This document shows, in pieces, positions 1-11,110 of a stretch of 64,000 nucleotides of DNA. The notes beneath the pieces are model-generated. The model worked only from the letters and a program-made list of their open reading frames with translations, had not been told where the DNA came from and searched no databases. The stretch is from the NCBI GenBank assembly GCA_029948255.1, contig JALIZF010001508.1:248001-312000 (forward strand), read 5' to 3'. Origin of the DNA: Telmatactis stephensoni (taxonomy: Eukaryota > Cnidaria > Anthozoa > Actiniaria > Isophelliidae). Each line of letters begins with the position of its first letter. Position 1 is the stretch's first letter. The position numbers and the translations under genes are program-made.

Positions 1-62
1 TTTTCAGGACTCTCTTGCCCATAACACCTAAAATGGTAAACAAATAAATATCTTTAGACATG

Positions 63-1171
63 TCATAAACAGCAGTACTGAAGCATATAATTGACAAAAC
101 CTTTTAAAAGCCTGTCAAGTTGTTGTTCAACTTGGTAGACTTTGTTACAAGGAACGTTTTTGAAGTAGCTGACAGTGCGAATGTACTCTGCCTTTTTACT
201 GCCTGCTATACGAGACTGCTTGACCTCCTCTTCTTTTATGAAGCCGTGTCTTTGAAGTTTGGCTCCTTGCAGTAGTTTAGTCATCACATAATCAGGCATT
301 TTGAGATCTTTGTTGAAGACACGAAGGACAACGGTATCCTTGGCAATTGTCCCTAGAAGAGGCAGAGATAAATCCGTCAAGCAAATTAACAGCAAAGAAG
401 AAGAAGGAGGAAGCGATCAAATAATCATGATCTTCATTAAAAAAGAACAACCTAGACGAACGGAGTCAGAAGACTGAAGGGGAGAAAGTCTCGGTATCAA
501 AAGAAGAAGAAGAAAAAGCTAGAAGTAGTGAGGAAAACACAAGAAAATGATGCGTAGAAAAACCGGCTGATAACAGGAAAACAAACATAACTTGTGTTTT
601 AAAAACGACAAAATGGAAACAAACAAACAAACAAAAACAAAAAAAAAAGAAAAACCGCGGGCTAAGAAAAAAGAGGCACAGCCAGGATCTACCATGTTCA
701 AGTACAGTAATCTAAGAAAGAAAGATGGAAACTAGAGAAAATAATTGAATACAATACAGAATATATAGCTATTTCAATTAACGTTGTCGCTGAAAAAAGC
801 CTAAAGCCTTTCAAATATCTTTTGTGTACTAACAAACTTCTCTGTAGGCTATCTGAGAAATTAGGGAATATGTGTCCAAGTTGTAGAATTTGCAAGCATA
901 CAGTGATATTTTTATTGTAATGATGTCACGGTGATAAAAATGATTCCTCTCATAAGATCTCATAATTCCTCTCTCAAAGCTTTAGGCTTTTTCATTTTTC
1001 ATTTTTGAATTAGCTATAAATTAGAAAAGGCAATAATTAACATGCAAGCCCCCAAAAAACTGAAAAAAATCCTGAAGTACGAAGAACTTGATAGTTGTTA
1101 GAATGAAACTAACCTGTAGCGATGGTCCAAAGAGCGACCACGGACACTGCAAGAAGCACAAGACCTTTCAT
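63..1171 (-). CDS. small secreted protein, two exons, unknown family
   Basis: Exon 1 (1114-1171) starts with ATG and encodes a classic signal peptide, MKGLVLLAVSVVALWTIAT. It is followed by the donor CAG|GTTAGT in phase 1. Exon 2 (63-352) follows a strong acceptor (pyrimidine-rich CTCTGCCTCTTCTAG) also in phase 1 and runs to a TGA, giving 115 aa. The mature part of about 95 residues is basic, lacks further hydrophobic segments, and has three cysteines: one in NVPCNKV and a CC pair two residues from the C-terminus. I do not recognise the family. The splice match plus signal peptide is good evidence of a real gene encoding a secreted peptide or small protein. A CATAAAAGC stretch about 80 bases upstream of the ATG could be a TATA-like element. 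Confidence 0.7.
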
Positions 1172-2580
1172 CGTGTAGAGTAGCTTGACTTTTTAAATTT
1201 GTTGTGTTGATAGGATCTTTTAAAATGAAGACATACGAAAACAGTGCTGCTTTTATGGGCTTTGGATTGAACACTACACGGGGTAGGGTGGGGAGCAGTT
1301 GTCGAACTTCATCACCAAGAGGAAGTGGAGTACCTCGTGCGGTGATCAAGAAAAAGCTCGTTTATTCGTGATGTGCCAAATGTGCCAAGCTGAGGTCACG
1401 GAAATACTGAGGAAGTGATTGATTAGGAACTTGTGGGACGGGGCGATTGTCAGCAGGAGCCCTGCAGTAAAGGGCTCCTTTTGTAAATTAGCTACTCGTT
1501 TTTGATTTGAATCAATTGTTCATTTTTGGTGAATAGAAATTAAATTATTTCCATTCGAATAAGTAAAAAGTCTGTTCAATATAATATGTTATAAATGATT
1601 TTATTGATAAAAAATTTAAAATTGAATTTACTAACCCTCAAAAGTCTTTGTAAAATTTACTCAGTCATTTCATTTCCTGCCATTTGTTGTTTATTGAAAC
1701 GCTAATCGAAATAAACAATGATTTCCAATGATTGATTGAAACTAAAAATTTGGCAACTACAGAACTAGAAAATTATATGAATAGATCTTCGATTATATTT
1801 TATATCTTATTTCTATTTTTTATATATCTTTATTTATTTTAGGGCCTCTAAGAGTTCTAAGGATAGCAGTGATTTGTAAAAATCCTATTTAAATAAAGAC
1901 ATTCAATTCAATTCAATTCAATGCATATATTTTATCTTTCTTTTGCGGTTCTTATAGTTTGAATTTTGTGATATATTTTATTTTCACCCTTAATTTTCCA
2001 GGTTACTGCATGGTAAGAGTCGGTTAGTTGATAGGAAACGAAAAATTACGATTATATGATCATGACGCTAGTGTGAGCCAGGTTTAACATGATTTTTCGA
2101 AAGTCGTAGCTAGTTATTCTTTTTTACTTAGAACAACAGGTGGCAAGGTGAGGTGGCAAGATTAATTGTATGCTGAAGTGCGAATGATCGAAGTTTAATT
2201 TGGAATACCTTTATCATACCGAAATTGTTTGTTAGCATTAGGGACGGGACACACCTAAAATCGAATCCCTAAACAAACATCTCTATTAATTGCCACACAA
2301 ATTATAGTGTTTAGATTGTTTTTAAATTGAAAAATCACTTCGAGAGTTGTATTGTTTTAAAAACGCTTACTCTAACTTAGGTAGAAGAACAATAAGAACA
2401 GTGAAGCAGCCAGTGAGGCAGCAGGGAGTCTCCGTCACAGCAAAGCGGAAAGTAGAACTAGTCAACGAGTATTTTTAATCGGCTGGAAGGGAAGCTACCT
2501 CAATTCAACGCTACTTAATATTTTGGGCGACAGTATAATTTAGCGATTTGCAAGAGTTACTCAAGCCGAAAACTGGGCTC
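1172..2580. other. intergenic, no gene seen
   Basis: AT-rich sequence without a supported coding region. The only recognisable piece is a LINE-like 3' tail near 1845-1922, listed separately. Confidence 0.5.
1845..1922 (+). mobile_element. LINE 3' end fragment with ATTCA tail
   Basis: The stretch ends in AAATAAAGAC followed by four tandem ATTCA units. This short-satellite 3' terminus is typical of L2/CR1-group non-LTR retrotransposons. No coding remnant is attached, so it looks like a very short 5'-truncated insertion. Confidence 0.45.
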
Positions 2581-2724
2581 AGGGTGTTTTCCATTTAGTG
2601 GAACCAACCGGCCAGAATGGCCAGTTCTTAAATGGTACTTGTCAATTCCTAGCTCTGGCTCGAATCAGTCCTAAGAAATCAGGCCGTTCTGGCCAGTTGG
2701 TTCCACTAAATGGAAAACACCTTC
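2581..2724. mobile_element. MITE-like foldback
   Basis: Left end GGTGTTTTCCATTTAGTGG is mirrored at the right end by CCACTAAATGGAAAACACC. The arms extend inward through the word GGCCAGAAYGGCC. A left-arm-only copy lies at 12379-12452. It sits directly against a tRNA-derived SINE on its right. Confidence 0.75.
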
Positions 2725-2945
2725 AGTTGCTTAGTGCGCGGCTAGTTTCTCGGTGCGGGAGGTCCCAAATTCGATTCCCAGTGACCTCATACTTGCCTCT
2801 GTTTTGTCCTTTTTAAAATATCCTTAAAATGGAAAGAAGTCGGTAAAGAGCGCACCGTCAAAAAGTCAAAAGGATTCGCCTGGGAGACCACATATCATTC
2901 AGCTGAAGGAACTACCGACGACAAATATAGTGTTTTACATTTACT
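2724..2945 (+). mobile_element. tRNA-derived SINE, copy 1
   Basis: The head has a degraded tRNA-like A box (TTAGTGCGCGG) and a B box (AATTCGATTCCCAG). The body contains GAGCGCACCGTC and CTGGGAGACCA and ends in AAATATAGTGTTTTAC. The same order of blocks recurs at 14546-14805, so this is a dispersed family, not a tRNA gene. Confidence 0.75.
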
Positions 2946-3360
2946 TACTTTGCCTTATTCTTTTGTATTCAATCGTAAACTAAGTTCTGCTAAGAGAAAT
3001 TGGTCAATTTTTTTTAAAGTACCCTTACATTCATGCATTTTCAAAACTACGCGGCCAGTATTTTTAGAAATAACACAAATAGCGGCCATTCGAGACAGAA
3101 ATGTAAAACACAAAATATTTATTACAAAAGAAAAGGAAAAGAAAAGAAATAGCAAAACGGTAAGATTTTTTAACAAAGTTAATATGAGAAATACGGATTG
3201 TTGTTCTACACAATAAACTATGTTGAACGTTTGTATCGAGTATATTTGACAAGACTGAGCGTCCTGCAGTTAGTTAGTTTAATAGAAAAACTCTATAAAT
3301 GCTAATCATGTAAATCTAACTTTCACTACGACTTCAACACGATTTATTTGTGGACACTAA

Positions 3361-3380
3361 GGACCGCACTCTGTGCGGTC
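3361..3380. repeat. short perfect hairpin
   Basis: GACCGCAC and GTGCGGTC face each other across a TCT loop in the middle of an otherwise featureless AT-rich stretch. Confidence 0.4.
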
Positions 3381-4856
3381 AATTAATATGTATATATGCA
3401 TGAAACACCATATATGGCGATCTAGACAATCATTTCAGAGAGACCTAACAGTAACGTGTTAATCCAGTGTTCAAACATGACTTACATTCAGGTTTCTAAC
3501 TTCATTGTGTTTGCTAGAAACCTTCCGCATATATTTCCATAATTTTCTTCAACAAAAACTAGTAACCAACAGTGAATTAAATATATTTTCAACTACGTGC
3601 TTGGATTCGTTTTTACTGAACTGAGCCTGGTTGTTTTAAAGTATGTTAGTGGTACCGAAAAATACTTTAACTCTACGTTAGCGCGAGCCCGCTTCGGAAA
3701 AAACAGGCCCTGTACTAGCTATTATCATTAATTAACGTGCCGTGATACAAGCTTCGGCTTCACTTTACGTTTATTGTGCAATCTCACGGCAAATTATTCT
3801 TTGAAGGTCATGCTTTGAGTTTTATTATGACATACAGTTCCTTTCTTCGAAATGCGGGATCCACTTTGATTATGAGGATAATAGCTTGTTTTGCCTTTTC
3901 ATAATACCGATTTCAAAGATCGTTACTGGTTGAATTAAACTTAATTCAATAATAACGAAACTCAATTAATAACTTTATGAGTATCACAAGATTGTCGACG
4001 TTTAGATATCTGCTAAAGAAGCACCAAACGAATCAGTTGAAAACAGAGACTATAAAAAATAACGTTGTTTCTAAAGAATCTATAAGAACAACAACTTGAA
4101 GACTACACTTTATTTAGATGATGATGAAAACAAACGAATAGGACTGATATGAGCATTCATACTTTATTTTATTCCGGCAAAAACTCCGTACGCTTTCTCT
4201 CAGACTCTATCTTTCTTTTCCTCTCCTTGCTTCTATATCATCTTTGAACATCATCAAAGCTAAACAAAGATATTTAGTATTTCATTTCAAAAACTTTAGC
4301 CTACCAAAAACTCTTTGATATGCTTTCACGGCATTGTTCTTTGAATTGTTTTCTGCGACATGATTAAGTTTGAATAATTAGATATAGAAGTCCATTAATG
4401 AAAAGTATAACGAGGATGTGTTAGCAAACACAATCACCCTAGTGCTAAGCTTGCCTTTATGATTCAGATCAGGGTTTTGACCAATCATCGATGCCTAAAT
4501 ATGATAAATATTCATATTTTGTGAGCCCTTAGTTGTAAATACCAGCAGTCAATACCAATCGTTAGTGTCCAAGATTAAACCGTGTTGAAGTCGTAATGGT
4601 ACAAATTTATCTTTACGCTTGAATTAATAAAAGTCTCAGTCTAAAGTCTACAGGATTGTTAATTGTTTCGATTTATTGAGACAAATATAAATGAATGAAA
4701 TGAAAATATAGAAAATAGGCTGATAGATTTCGGAAAATAGGAAAATAGCAAGTAAAACGAAATCCACTACAGTAAAACAAACAAACAGACAAACAAAAAA
4801 CAACTGAACAAAATATATATACTGTTTGTATACAAAAGAATAAAGAAATATACATC
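3381..4856. other. AT-rich intergenic, no gene seen
   Basis: Both strands are broken by frequent stops and no frame resembles a known protein. I see no clear repeat until the TTAA palindrome begins. Confidence 0.5.
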
Positions 4857-4860
4857 TTAA

Positions 4861-6646
4861 GGTAGCTCGGTCTAGTTTTTTTCACGGTCAACTAGCGACG
4901 TTTAAACAGCCGTAGCTCTCGCTCCAGAGCGTCTTTTGCCAAGATCTTTTCACACTTGTCTAGATATAGAATGAAGTTTTTAAAAAAGTATATTTTATTG
5001 AAATTTGTTTTATTCTAGTGAAGAAATCATTATGTCGTCTTCTTTACTTAAAGCTCATTTTCGAGAAAAATCGGTCTAAACTTTTAGAGCCACATATCCT
5101 ACGGTAAAGTTGTTAGTTAGGTCTTCATTCTGAGGCAGTGTCAAAAAAATCGTACTCATAGTTTTTGAATAAAAACGGTTTTATTTTTTTGTATACAAAA
5201 ATTCATATGTTTTGTACTATTTACGATAGCAACCCACTCTGACAAGATACAACAAAATCCTTGCTCCCAGTTATTGCCAAGACTTAGTTTTACACTTTCT
5301 GAGATTTTCAATAGATTCGGCCAAGGCAATGATTTTTAAGAGTGGTACAAGTCATGCAATATTATTGTTCCTTTTCTCGCAAAACCTGAAATTTTTGCTT
5401 CTGAACGCGCTAATTAAAAAATCGTCGATGAATTTTCTTTTAATTTCCGCTATTAATTATTCAGAATATGTCCAATTATGGTTCCAAGTTGGTAAACGAA
5501 AGAATACCTCTGAGGTGCTCAAATAAAATTTCAAACTTAGGTATATTTGCATTTGCTTCTGCCGCGGTTGTTTTGCTAAAGCAGTGTTGATTTCGCCGTG
5601 TAGTTTGAGTCGAGTCACACATATTTGCATGCTTTTTCTGTTGTCACATTACGCACGTGCTGATCGACCGTGCGGAAATATTCAACTCGAACGCTCCTAC
5701 AAATTCAAAGAATGCAACTTTTACGCCAAGCAAAAGTAATACATTTTTTTTTCGTGATTCTGTGCATTCGATCGAGTTTGCTATATCAAGTCTGCTTTAA
5801 CGTAATTTAATTGTGAGCCTGTCGTCGAATTGAATATTTCCGCACGGTCGATCAGCACTTGCGTAATGTGACAACAGAAAAAGCATGCAAATATGTGTGA
5901 CTCAAACACGGCGAAATCAACACTGCTTTAGCAAAACAACCGCCGCAGAAGCAAATGCAAATATACCTAAGTTTGAAATTTTATTTGAGCACCTTAGAGG
6001 TATTCTTTCGTTTACCAACTTGGAACCATAATTGGACATATTCTGAATAATTAATAGCGGAAATTAAAAGAAAATTCATCGACGATTTTTTAATTAGCGC
6101 GTTCAGAAGCAAAAATTTCAGGTTTTGTGAGAAAATGAACAAAAATATTACATGACTTGTACCACTCTTAAAAATTATTGCCTTGGCCGAATCTATTGAA
6201 AATCTCAGAAAGTGTAGAACTAAGTCTTGGCAATAATTGGGAGCAAGGATTTTGTTGTATCTTGTCAGAGTGGGTTGTTATCGTAAATAGTACAAAACAT
6301 ATGAATTTTTGTATACAAAAAAATAAAACCGTTTTTATTTAAAAACTATGAGTACGATTTTTTTGACACTGCCTCAGAATGTAGACCTAACTAACAACTT
6401 TACCGTAGGATATGTGGCTCTAAAACTTTAGACCGATTATTCTCGGAAATGAGCTTTAAGTAAAGAAGACGACATAATGATTTCTTCACTAAAATAAAAC
6501 GGATTTCAATAAAATATACTTTTTTAAAAACTTCATTCTATATCTAGACAAGTGTGAAAAGATCTTGGCAAAAGACGCTCTGGAGCGGGAGCTACGGCTG
6601 TTTAAACGTCGCTAGTTGACCGTGAAAAAAACTAGACCGAGCTACC
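4861..6646. mobile_element. giant TTAA-bounded palindrome (foldback element)
   Basis: The left end TTAA-GGTAGCTCGGTCTAG (TTAA at 4857-4860) is matched by CTAGACCGAGCTACC-TTAA at the right (TTAA at 6647-6650). The two arms of about 830 bp are near-identical inverted copies, with only scattered mismatches along the length I compared. The central loop of about 140 bp lies near 5690-5830. There is no long reading frame. TTAA on both sides is the target duplication of piggyBac-type transposition, so this looks like a non-autonomous foldback mobilised by such an enzyme. The near-identity of the arms suggests youth or gene conversion. Confidence 0.85.
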
Positions 6647-6650
6647 TTAA

Positions 6651-8390
6651 ATCCTGTTGATCAAATGGCGTGTAAAATAACTAACAGTGTATGAAACCAT
6701 TTTCTCAGTAGAGTGAATAATAGAAAAACAAAATATACGAATATATAAAGGATGAATAAACAAACTATTATTTCCATTATTATTCATCCATCGTTGCGGC
6801 TAGTGTGGTCACCGACTATGGGAACGAAAATTCACCAACAGCACATCCTTCAAAAGCTCCAATAAAGTAGCCACCGATATCTTCTCTTTAATTTTTTAAA
6901 CGTTCTTCCAAGAAGGCGCACTCTCTTTCTATCAACTATGAAACTTGACATTTCAGAATGGAAGCAGCTTTGATGATCTTGAAAGGCAAGTCAGACTTGA
7001 CTAATGTGAACTTGAACATTCGCTGGCGCTTGATCTCTCATGGTACTATGCACTGTTTGTAGAAGTTTTTTTGAGCCGGGGCTATTAAAAATTATGAAAT
7101 AGTTTGCGCGCAATTTACGTAAATTTCCACCCAAATTCAGCAGCACTCAAGAGAAACATTAGTACACGTCATACTTTAAGATTCTTATATTTCCCTTACT
7201 TTGCAAGGAGTGCTTATCAGGCGATGACAAGCAGTTCAGTACAACCGATTTCAATAATGTCTCTATTACCACCGGAAGTCATGTAGGGTTAATGGGTGAT
7301 GCCGCTGAATATTGGTTTTGTATCGCGTTTTCGGGCCTCTCTCTACGCCCGGGGCAAATTGGTCGCCATCTTGAAAATGTCCCACAGTGCATTGAAAATC
7401 TCTCTACTCTCCGGGGAGGCCTAGGGTATTTTTGATCATATTAGATTTCGTGCGTTTATCGGCAAATAACTTTTTAAATCGCATGGATACCCCTCTTTTT
7501 TATTTTTGTAAATTGTAAAGTGGAGATTAACCTACAATTTTATAAAATTTTCATGAATTTAAAATTGAAACTTGATCATAAAAATTGGACATTTCATTTG
7601 GCAGTCATGAACCAAAACAGGCCTAAAACTAGTCAAAAAGTCATTGAAAAAAATTGATATTCCTATGTTACTACTGAACAATCAAAATTGTGGTGCACGA
7701 AGAATTCACTTATTGGTTTGGCCAGTATAATTAAACAAATCAAAGCGATAATTTTAAAGCTTTCCAAATATGGGACTTATCTGTTCCATATAAGGAAAAA
7801 AGCAATCCCATAATTCCCTTGCGAAGCTCGGCCTTGACGGCCATATTGAGCCAACATCTCCTAATAATGTCTCAAGAAATTTGAGAAAAATATATAATAA
7901 ACTTTAATAACAACAACAAAGTTAATAACTGATAACAACATGAGTGTCCATTCACAAGTCTGAATGCATTAGTATCCTTTTCCTTTAATAGGGGTTTGTA
8001 CCTGTAGCAGTAGAACGACGCAAGGATAAGTGAAAGCAGTACTTAACGTGAGCGAGTTGGGTGAGGAGGGAAATTATAGTGAATTCTTCAGTCGTGCACC
8101 TTTATAGAATCCTGATTGTTCAGCAGCTACTATGTAGCTTGGTACAGCTTCTACTTAACATGCAAGTAACACAATCATTTGTGCTGTCAATTTCTTTCTT
8201 TCTTTATTCGCCATTCATCTCTGATATATTTACAAGATTTTTTTACAATATCTATATAACAAAATATTTTTTTACAAGATCTATATAGCAAAGATGGCAA
8301 GGAAGCCTCTTGAAGCCATTAGGCTTATCAAAAGCAGAGAGCCTCCTTTTTAAAAATATATAACTGACAATTAGATAGATAGATAGATGG
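6651..8390. other. intergenic with repeat fragments
   Basis: No gene seen. The stretch 7340-7660 is an inverted-orientation relative of 36045-36350 (blocks such as GGAGATTAACCTAC and GGTTCATGACCGCC are shared or mirrored). It is therefore a dispersed repeat. The rest is AT-rich. Confidence 0.5.
7340..7660 (-). repeat. dispersed repeat, copy 1
   Basis: Reading the minus strand gives the same succession of blocks as the plus strand at 36045-36350, including the mirrored words for GTTATTTGCCGATAAACG and GGTTAATCTCCACTTTAC. The two copies are clearly diverged, so this is an old family. The second copy lies inside a complex foldback element. Confidence 0.7.
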
Positions 8391-8392
8391 TT
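8376..8392. repeat. TAGA microsatellite at LINE 3' end
   Basis: A run of four GATA/TAGA units lies exactly where the downstream LINE (minus strand) ends. It may be the 3' tail satellite of that element. Confidence 0.5.
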
Positions 8393-11110
8393 TATTAATA
8401 TAATTCATTGCAGCCATATGGCTGAATTACAAACTATTTACAATATAATATTAAATAAATTATTTATATATTTACAATGGTAAGGATTAAAGTTATATAT
8501 ATGTAAACTCATCTTAAGGGGAGAAACTACTTATAAATATGACTTATAATAAAACTGTTTTTGCATCGTTCTGTCTTAACTCTAGGTAGGTTGAATTTCC
8601 TTTGGTGTCTAGTAGCGTAATTACTGTTTGATCGTACAGGAAGAAGATGGTAAAGTTTGTGCTCATTGTCATTAGCCAGCTCGTTGAAGGTTCTTTGAGA
8701 TATCTCTTCTCTTCGTTGGTGCAGGGTAGTTAAACCAGATTCCACGATGGCACTACTGTAGGAGAGGGAAGGAAAAATTATCCGTAGCGCACGTCTTTGC
8801 AGTCTTTCTAAGTCGTCGCTGAGATATCCAGGGAGAGCGCGATGGAAGACTGGGCACGCATATTCCAGTAATGATCGTATACAAGTAATGTAAAAGATGA
8901 TAAGATCTATTGGAGCAACGGCCGATTTCTTCAGTTGTCTAAGACAGTAGAGGCGGGAAGAGGCTTTCTTTACAAGCTGATTCACGTGAACGTTCCATTT
9001 AAGGTCACTACTGACATTCAGACCTAATATTCTTGCACTTGAAACTAATTCAAGAGGCTTGCCATTTATTTCCACGGGGTCGAAGTTTGGTGGTGACTTC
9101 GAGAAGCAAATTCTCAGTTCTTTACACTTGGCCTCATTGAGTTCAAAGTCGTTCAAGAGAGATTGCGCAGACAAGCTATCAGTTGCATCCTGTACATGGC
9201 TGTGGTCGCCTTTGGGAACGACCTCTAGGGCAGTGATGTCGTCCACAAATTTCCATACGTCAAGGCCTAGAGCGTGAATTTCATTGACCATGAGGAGGAA
9301 CAACCAAGGTCCCAACTTAGTGCCCTGAGGAACACCAGCCCGTACATGTAACCATTCTGAGTAGCACTCGTTACTTAATTTTGTGCGTTGTTTCCGGGAC
9401 ATTAGGAAATCGATGATCCAGCACACGACTTGCTTGGGAAGGTTCAATGTCAACAGCTTCTCTACCAGTATGTTATGGTTGACTAAGTCGAAGGCTTTAC
9501 GGAAGTCAAGTAGGACTACCCGGTTAGCAGCGCCATTTCCGTCGGTACTCACGCACATTTTATGCAACAAACTAATGAGAGCTTGAGTTGAGCTCGACTT
9601 AGGAATTGCACCAAATTGTTGTGGGTCTAGAATATCAAGTACAGCAGGTTTGATGTAGGTTTCCACGATGTGTTCTTCGGCAATCTTGGAGATGATAGGA
9701 GTGAGTGATATCGGCCGCAAATGTTTATTAACATCTTTAATTGGTCGTTGCTTAGGCACAGGAATAACATTTGCTTCTTTCCAGGCAGAAGGTAGCCGCC
9801 CCTCTTGATACGAACAGTTGATGATGTCGCAGATCGGGATAGCTAAGAGATCTGCATTCTCTTTCAACAGCCATCCCGGGATGTCGTCGGGTCCGTGGGC
9901 TTTCGAAGAATTGAGACTCACCAATTTCTTGAAAGCTGACATTTCAGTCATTAGGACGACGGGGTCTTCTGATGGACGTATTTGAAGACCAGGGTTGTTA
10001 CTTAAGGGTTCGAACTTTTCCATGGGCAACAGAAAAGTTCTATTGATGTGGTTTGCACATTCACTAGGTGACATTTCGGTGGTGCCTTCGAGATGGTGGA
10101 GAGAGTTTAGGATGTTGCGATCTTGAGCATCAGGGTTTGACATACTGCTAAGTTTCTTGATCTCTTTCCACCAAATGGATGGAGAGCAGCTTTTAAGGCT
10201 CTCAACCTTGTGTTTGTAGAAATTAGCTCGACACACTTTGCGATCCCTGTTGACTTTATTTCTCAGACGACGGAAGTTTTTTGTGTCCCCTTTATGTAGA
10301 GCAGCTTGGCGCTTAGCAATTAGACGTTTTAAGGTTGGATTGATCCAGCGCGGCCCTGAAGTCTGTACATGTTTTGTCCTTTCGGGCATGATGGCGTCTA
10401 ATCCTGTTTTGATTGTTAATCGTAGAAGGGATGTTTTATCTTCACAAGAGGTAACGGTTTCAATCATCTCAGCGACATTGACTTGTTCGAGATAAGTTCG
10501 CATGGCTAACCTGTTAGTAGGCCTCAAGTCCCTAGATGTAATCTTCTGCTTCGTTCTGGAGGCATTAGATCTCTGTTTTGGTTTGACTTCAACAGAGAAA
10601 TGGTCAGAGAGGCCAAAACCAGGACGCTTTAGTGGTGGATCGTAGTAGTGTTGTAGGTTGGTCAGGACTTTGTCCAAGGTGTTAGCACCACGAGTACCAA
10701 AGTTTACGATTTGTTTTAGGCCAAAATTTGCAGACAATCTGGATGTATTTAGTTGATTTAAGTCGCCAAGGAGAATCACTCCACTACTTGTGTGATTTGC
10801 TTCTAAGGTTGATAGACAGTTTGTTAGGTATTCCAGCATGATAGAGTTATTTGCCGTTGGTGGATGGTAAATAAGGCCAACAATAATATTAGAGAAGCCC
10901 CTTGGGAGTCGAGGTGGTCGTAATTTAATCCACAAAACTTCTAAGAGATTGATATTATCATCGCCGAAGTCGTCCAATATAGAGAACGGGATATGATCTT
11001 TCACATAAAGGCAAACTCCCCCATGGATCGCTTCTTTCCTATCCAGTCGTATTAGATTGTAACCAGTTAAATTTACTGCCGAGTCTGGAATGTGTCCTTG
11101 TTCCACGTTT
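8392..11110 (-). mobile_element. CR1-like non-LTR retrotransposon, nearly intact ORF2
   Basis: An uninterrupted frame (8527-11106) of 859 codons encodes an endonuclease/exonuclease/phosphatase domain then a reverse transcriptase. Endonuclease hallmarks are VILLGDLNQL and GLSDHFSVEV. Reverse-transcriptase hallmarks are LRPISLTPIISKIAEE, VVLLDFRKAFDLVNH, AGVPQGTKLGPWLF and the catalytic box KFVDDITAL. The start of the endonuclease is missing: the piece ETW expected just upstream is in another frame at about 11113 and a TGA precedes the open frame. The element is therefore 5'-truncated or frameshifted. The long frame implies recent insertion. The clade assignment rests on domain order and motif style. 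Confidence 0.88.
8527..11106 (-). CDS. LINE endonuclease-reverse transcriptase, N-terminally incomplete
   Basis: This is the coding part of the LINE above. It makes cDNA at nicked target DNA: the N-terminal part nicks and the central part reverse-transcribes. The annotated first codon is GTG, not a true initiator, since the endonuclease domain normally starts some 60-100 residues earlier. The active-site box reads FVDD, a tolerated variant of FADD/YADD. The C-terminal region contains ARILGLNVSSDLKWNVHV and LQRRALRII, typical of the CR1/Jockey-type thumb and tail. Confidence 0.85.
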   Translation of the reverse strand: MEQGHIPDSAVNLTGYNLIRLDRKEAIHGGVCLYVKDHIPFSILDDFGDDNINLLEVLWIKLRPPRLPRGFSNIIVGLIYHPPTANNSIMLEYLTNCLSTLEANHTSSGVILLGDLNQLNTSRLSANFGLKQIVNFGTRGANTLDKVLTNLQHYYDPPLKRPGFGLSDHFSVEVKPKQRSNASRTKQKITSRDLRPTNRLAMRTYLEQVNVAEMIETVTSCEDKTSLLRLTIKTGLDAIMPERTKHVQTSGPRWINPTLKRLIAKRQAALHKGDTKNFRRLRNKVNRDRKVCRANFYKHKVESLKSCSPSIWWKEIKKLSSMSNPDAQDRNILNSLHHLEGTTEMSPSECANHINRTFLLPMEKFEPLSNNPGLQIRPSEDPVVLMTEMSAFKKLVSLNSSKAHGPDDIPGWLLKENADLLAIPICDIINCSYQEGRLPSAWKEANVIPVPKQRPIKDVNKHLRPISLTPIISKIAEEHIVETYIKPAVLDILDPQQFGAIPKSSSTQALISLLHKMCVSTDGNGAANRVVLLDFRKAFDLVNHNILVEKLLTLNLPKQVVCWIIDFLMSRKQRTKLSNECYSEWLHVRAGVPQGTKLGPWLFLLMVNEIHALGLDVWKFVDDITALEVVPKGDHSHVQDATDSLSAQSLLNDFELNEAKCKELRICFSKSPPNFDPVEINGKPLELVSSARILGLNVSSDLKWNVHVNQLVKKASSRLYCLRQLKKSAVAPIDLIIFYITCIRSLLEYACPVFHRALPGYLSDDLERLQRRALRIIFPSLSYSSAIVESGLTTLHQRREEISQRTFNELANDNEHKLYHLLPVRSNSNYATRHQRKFNLPRVKTERCKNSFIISHIYK

